Shown here: positions 60,624 through 64,000 of the stretch, in pieces | How the letters are laid out: each line of letters opens with the position of its first letter | Position numbering within the stretch: position 1 is the first letter of the stretch | Assembly (NCBI RefSeq): GCF_003111645.1 | Contig: NZ_CP022187.1 | Span: 806,001-870,000 of the forward strand | Reading direction: 5' to 3' | Source of the DNA: Parazoarcus communis | Lineage (GTDB): Bacteria; Pseudomonadota; Gammaproteobacteria; Burkholderiales; Rhodocyclaceae | DNA: 64,000 nt | Notes under the pieces: model-generated | Told to the model about the DNA's origin: nothing | The model's input: only the letters and a program-made list of their open reading frames with translations | Databases searched by the model: none | Program-made: the position numbers and the translations under genes

Positions 60624-63600
60624 TTAATAATGGCGCAAGTCTAGCGTGAAAGGGAACTCCGGGTGTGTGCGAACTTCACCAACGACCATCTTGCCCGGTG
60701 TGTGACCCATCTGGAAGAAACGTGCGATGCGCCGGCTTTCGGCAGCAAATGCGTTGACCGGGAAGTCATCGTAGTTGCGTCCGCCCGGGTGCACCACGTG
60801 GTATTGGCAGCCGCCAATACTGCGCTGATTCCAGGTGTCCACCAGATCGAAGGTGAGGGGACTGTCTATGCCGATCGTCGGATGCAGGGCCGACGGCGGC
60901 TGCCAGGCGCGATAACGCACGCCGGCGACGAACTCGCCAACCACACCGGTCGGCTGCATCGGAACCGGAACGCCGTTGCAGGTGACGACATAACGATCCG
61001 GCGCAGCACCGGTGAGTTTCACCTGAACGCGTTCGAGCGAGGAGTCGACGTAACGTGCGGTGCCACCTGCAGCGCCTTCTTCACCCATGACGTGCCAGGG
61101 TTCGAGGGCAGCGCGGATCTCAAGCGTCATCCCCTTGACCGTATAGTCGCCGTATTTCGGGCAACGGAACTCGAGATGTGACGCGAACCATTCCGCCTTG
61201 ATCGGATAGCCGTCCGCCTGGAGATCCTCCATGACGTCGCAGAAATCCTGCCAGATGAAATGCGGCAGCAGGAAGCGGTCGTGCAGTTCCGTTCCCCAGC
61301 GCACGAGCTTCGGCGGGGTGTAGGGGTCTTTCCAGAAGCGTGCGATCAGAGCGCGCAGCAACAGCTGTTGAGCCAGGCTCATGCGTGCGTGCGGCGGCAT
61401 CTCGAAGGCGCGCATCTCGAGCAGGCCAAGGCGCCCGGTCGGGCCGTCGGGCGAGTACAGCTTGTCGATGCAGAACTCTGCGCGGTGGGTATTGCCGCTG
61501 ACGTCGATCAGCAGGTTGCGCAGCAGGCGGTCGACGATCCACGGCGGGCAGCCGTTCGGCGACGTTTCGATGACCCGCGTCATCTCCTTGAACGCGAGTT
61601 CGATCTCTGCAACCGAGTCGTTGCGGGCCTCGTCGATCCGCGGCGCCTGTGAGGTCGGGCCAATGAACATGCCCGAGAACAGATAGGACAGGCTCGGGTG
61701 GTTGTGCCAGAAGCTGATCAGGCTGCGCAGGAGATCCGGCCGGCGCAGGAAGGGCGAATCCGCCGGCGTTGCGCCGCCCATCACGAAGTGGTTGCCGCCA
61801 CCGGTTCCGGTGTGGCGTCCGTCGACCATGAACTTCTCGCTCGACAGACGGGAGTGGTGAGCCGCTTCGTACAGGTGCTCGGTCTGATCGACGAGCTCGT
61901 CCCAGCTCGTCGCCGGATGGACGTTGACCTCTACGACGCCGGGGTCGGGCGTGATGCGGAAGTGCTGGACACGGGGGTCGCGCGGCGGCTCGTAGCCTTC
62001 GAGCATGACGGGCTGTTTGAGGTCTTCGGCGGTCGCCTCGATTGCCGCAACGATCTCAAGGTAATCCTCGAGGCTTTCGGTCGGCGGCATAAAAACGTAA
62101 AGGACGCCGTTACGTGCTTCCGCGCACATGGCGGTGCGCGAAATCCAGCCGGCGGATTGCTTGAGTTCCGGACGGCGCCCGGTCGATTCCGCCAGCGAGC
62201 TCGTGCCACCATGGGCAGGTGCCGTCGAAACACCCCTGCCGGCGCCACTGTCCGCGCCGACGCCGGTCACGACGCCAGTACTGCCGGAACGGCGCAAGGT
62301 CGCGCCATCGGGTCGCGATGCGGGCCCGAGCTGGAGCTTGAGCGCGGCATGTGCCGGCAGCGGCGGGTAGTAATCGAAGGGGTCGGGCTGATGAATGACA
62401 GGGCGATCACCCGCCACGGCCCAAGGCTGCGAGTCGAGCGGCAGACGGTAGCCCATGGGCGAGTCGCCAGGGAACAGATAGCAGCGTTCGCTGCGCAGGA
62501 ACCATGGCCCAGTCTGCCATTCGCCTGAAACCGCATTGCGCGTGATCGGGAAGGCATAGCCGCAGACCTTGGCCAGGCCCTGCGTGAATACCTTCATCAG
62601 GCGCTCGCGTTCCATTTCGTCGTCGATCCGTGAGTCGAACGGGTCAACGTTTGCCGGCAGGCGACGCTCGCGCCACATGTAATAGAACACATCTTCGTAG
62701 GCGGGGAAGACGTACTCGGGTGCAAGGCCGAGCTTGTTCGCGACACTGCGCAGGAAGGTGCCGGCGATGACATCGTCTGCGGTGCCGGGCTTGCTTTCGT
62801 CGGCAATCAGATCGGGGCGCGACCACATCGGTTCGCCATCCTTGCGCCAGTAGCAGTTCAGCGACCAGCGCGGGAGTTGCTCACCCGGATACCACTTGCC
62901 CTGACCAAAGTGCACCAGCCCGTTCGGGCCGTACTTGTTGCGCAGGCGGTGATACAGGTCAGTCGACAGCCGCTTCTTGTCCGGGCCCATGGCCGCGGTG
63001 TTCCATTCGTCGCCTTCGGCGTCGTCCACTGAAACAAAGGTGGGTTCGCCACCCTGGGTGAGGCGCACGTCGTGCTCGTTGAGCTCGCCGTCGATTGCAT
63101 GTCCGAGGCGAACGATTTCGTCCCACTGCTCTTCGGTGTAGGGCTTGGTTACGCGGGGCGCTTCCCAGATCCGGGTGACCTTCATTTCGTGCTCGAAGGT
63201 GACCTCGCACTTCTCGAGTGCGCCGGTGATGGGCGCAGCGGACGTTGGGTCGGGCGAGCAGGCGAGGGGAATGTGGCCTTCGCCGGCGAACAGGCCCGAG
63301 GTCGGATCAAGGCCGATCCAGCCTGCGCCGGGCAGATAGACCTCGCACCATGCATGCAGGTCGGTGAAGTCCTGCTCCGGTCCGCTCGGGCCGTCCAGCG
63401 ACTTGACGTCGGCAGTGAGCTGAATAAGGTAGCCGGACACGAAACGCGCAGCGAGGCCGAGGTGGCGCATCAACTGCACGAGCAGCCATGCCGAGTCGCG
63501 GCACGAGCCGGACTTCTTGACCAGCGTTTCTTCCGGGGTCTGTACGCCGGGTTCGAGGCGAATCAGATAGCCGATGTGGGAGTACAGGTCGCTATTGACC

Positions 63601-64000
63601 TTCACCAGGAAGTCGACGCTGCGGCGTTCGGTGAGGTCGATCGTCTCCAGGTACTCCTCGAACTTCGGCGTCAGCGGAAGTTTGAGCAGGTAGGGCGCAA
63701 GCTCGTGGTTCTGCGATGCTTCGTACTTGAACGGGAAGTTCTCCGCATAGGGCTCAAGGAAGAAGGCAAAGGGGTTGATCACCGACATCTCGGCGACGAG
63801 GTCAACCTGGACCTTGAAGTGGTCGGTTGGCTTCTCGAACACGAGCCGGGCAAGGTAGTTCGACTGGGGATCCTGCTGCCAGTTGATGAAGTGATCTTCG
63901 GGAAGCACCCGAAGCGAATACGAAAGTATGCTGGTCCGGCTATGTGGCGCGGGACGCAGACGGACAACTTGCGGGCCAAGGTTGATCGGGCGATCGTAGT
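60624..64000 (-). CDS. large transglutaminase / DUF2126 protein, cut by the window edge
   Basis: At least 1125 residues are visible and the frame stays open to position 64000, so the N-terminus lies outside the window. The last codons before the edge read YDRPINLGPQVVRLRPAPHS, typical of the start region of the family. A transglutaminase core follows (SGSCRDSAWLLVQLM, DLHAWCEVYLPG, LDPTSGLF: Cys, His, Asp). The rest is the DUF2126 region (QGGEPTFVS, HTGTGGGNHFVMGGA). A low-complexity Gly/Ser/Thr/Ala linker (about 62140-62300) interrupts it. It heads the leftward ATP-grasp/alpha-E cluster, 52 bases from the next gene. Confidence 0.9.
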   Translation of the reverse strand, partial: YDRPINLGPQVVRLRPAPHSRTSILSYSLRVLPEDHFINWQQDPQSNYLARLVFEKPTDHFKVQVDLVAEMSVINPFAFFLEPYAENFPFKYEASQNHELAPYLLKLPLTPKFEEYLETIDLTERRSVDFLVKVNSDLYSHIGYLIRLEPGVQTPEETLVKKSGSCRDSAWLLVQLMRHLGLAARFVSGYLIQLTADVKSLDGPSGPEQDFTDLHAWCEVYLPGAGWIGLDPTSGLFAGEGHIPLACSPDPTSAAPITGALEKCEVTFEHEMKVTRIWEAPRVTKPYTEEQWDEIVRLGHAIDGELNEHDVRLTQGGEPTFVSVDDAEGDEWNTAAMGPDKKRLSTDLYHRLRNKYGPNGLVHFGQGKWYPGEQLPRWSLNCYWRKDGEPMWSRPDLIADESKPGTADDVIAGTFLRSVANKLGLAPEYVFPAYEDVFYYMWRERRLPANVDPFDSRIDDEMERERLMKVFTQGLAKVCGYAFPITRNAVSGEWQTGPWFLRSERCYLFPGDSPMGYRLPLDSQPWAVAGDRPVIHQPDPFDYYPPLPAHAALKLQLGPASRPDGATLRRSGSTGVVTGVGADSGAGRGVSTAPAHGGTSSLAESTGRRPELKQSAGWISRTAMCAEARNGVLYVFMPPTESLEDYLEIVAAIEATAEDLKQPVMLEGYEPPRDPRVQHFRITPDPGVVEVNVHPATSWDELVDQTEHLYEAAHHSRLSSEKFMVDGRHTGTGGGNHFVMGGATPADSPFLRRPDLLRSLISFWHNHPSLSYLFSGMFIGPTSQAPRIDEARNDSVAEIELAFKEMTRVIETSPNGCPPWIVDRLLRNLLIDVSGNTHRAEFCIDKLYSPDGPTGRLGLLEMRAFEMPPHARMSLAQQLLLRALIARFWKDPYTPPKLVRWGTELHDRFLLPHFIWQDFCDVMEDLQADGYPIKAEWFASHLEFRCPKYGDYTVKGMTLEIRAALEPWHVMGEEGAAGGTARYVDSSLERVQVKLTGAAPDRYVVTCNGVPVPMQPTGVVGEFVAGVRYRAWQPPSALHPTIGIDSPLTFDLVDTWNQRSIGGCQYHVVHPGGRNYDDFPVNAFAAESRRIARFFQMGHTPGKMVVGEVRTHPEFPFTLDLRHY

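Overview
The window is high-GC DNA that looks like a chromosome segment of a denitrifying, aromatics-degrading betaproteobacterium of the Azoarcus / Aromatoleum / Thauera type (Rhodocyclales). This is inferred from gene content and protein sequence, not from a marker gene. Pointers are a fused 2-aminobenzoyl-CoA monooxygenase/reductase, a PadBCD-like molybdenum enzyme, many c-di-GMP enzymes, and the conserved mltG-tmk-holB-pilZ-tatD order. I see no rRNA, tRNA, insertion sequence, phage gene or CRISPR array.

Layout. (1) 21-9030: a cyclase-family metal hydrolase; divergent from it a 1153-residue ligand-binding/PAS/GGDEF/EAL/BLUF protein; then a three-gene minus-strand operon for a membrane molybdopterin oxidoreductase resembling phenylacetyl-CoA:acceptor oxidoreductase. 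(2) 9419-15096: an AraC regulator and a coupled operon with RutA-, RutF- and RutE-like enzymes plus a Tat-exported small subunit and a GMC flavoprotein. Matching 20-bp-period direct repeats (GGAyAGT) lie upstream of both the molybdoenzyme operon and the Rut-like operon. (3) 15490-19825: a globin-coupled GGDEF/EAL protein and an Aer-like chemoreceptor. (4) 20050-26689: a minus-strand operon (SDR, StyA/indole-oxygenase-like flavoprotein, FadL-type porin, flavin reductase, CrtI-like oxidoreductase) with its own AraC regulator. (5) 26878-38842: a MarR regulator and ten genes for CoA-dependent anthranilate (2-aminobenzoate) breakdown, ending in hydratase, 3-hydroxyacyl-CoA dehydrogenase and thiolase. 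(6) 38888-45641: a signalling patch with a CBS/DUF294 protein, a membrane TIR protein, a TIR-like/TPR/SLOG protein and a CHASE-PAS-GGDEF cyclase. (7) 45703-55218: housekeeping genes (tadA, YkuD, GNAT, NRDE, DUF4936, ygfZ, mltG, tmk, holB, pilZ, tatD, ankyrin protein, gdhA). (8) 55252-64000: DUF429, an HDAC-like deacetylase, and an ATP-grasp/alpha-E/transglutaminase cluster whose last gene runs off the right edge.

How the parts may work together. Regions 4 and 5 read as one catabolic island: a hydrophobic N-heteroaromatic, most simply indole, enters through the FadL-type porin, is oxygenated by the two-component StyA/StyB-type system and dehydrogenated by the SDR, and is carried to anthranilate. 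Anthranilate, once activated to its CoA thioester, is dearomatised by the fused monooxygenase/reductase and degraded by beta-oxidation-type enzymes to acetyl-CoA with release of ammonia. No CoA ligase for the activation step is present in the window. The cyclase-family hydrolase at the left edge has the isatin-hydrolase/kynurenine-formamidase metal motif and could supply a ring-opening step. Regions 1 and 2 look like a second regulon whose substrate I cannot name.
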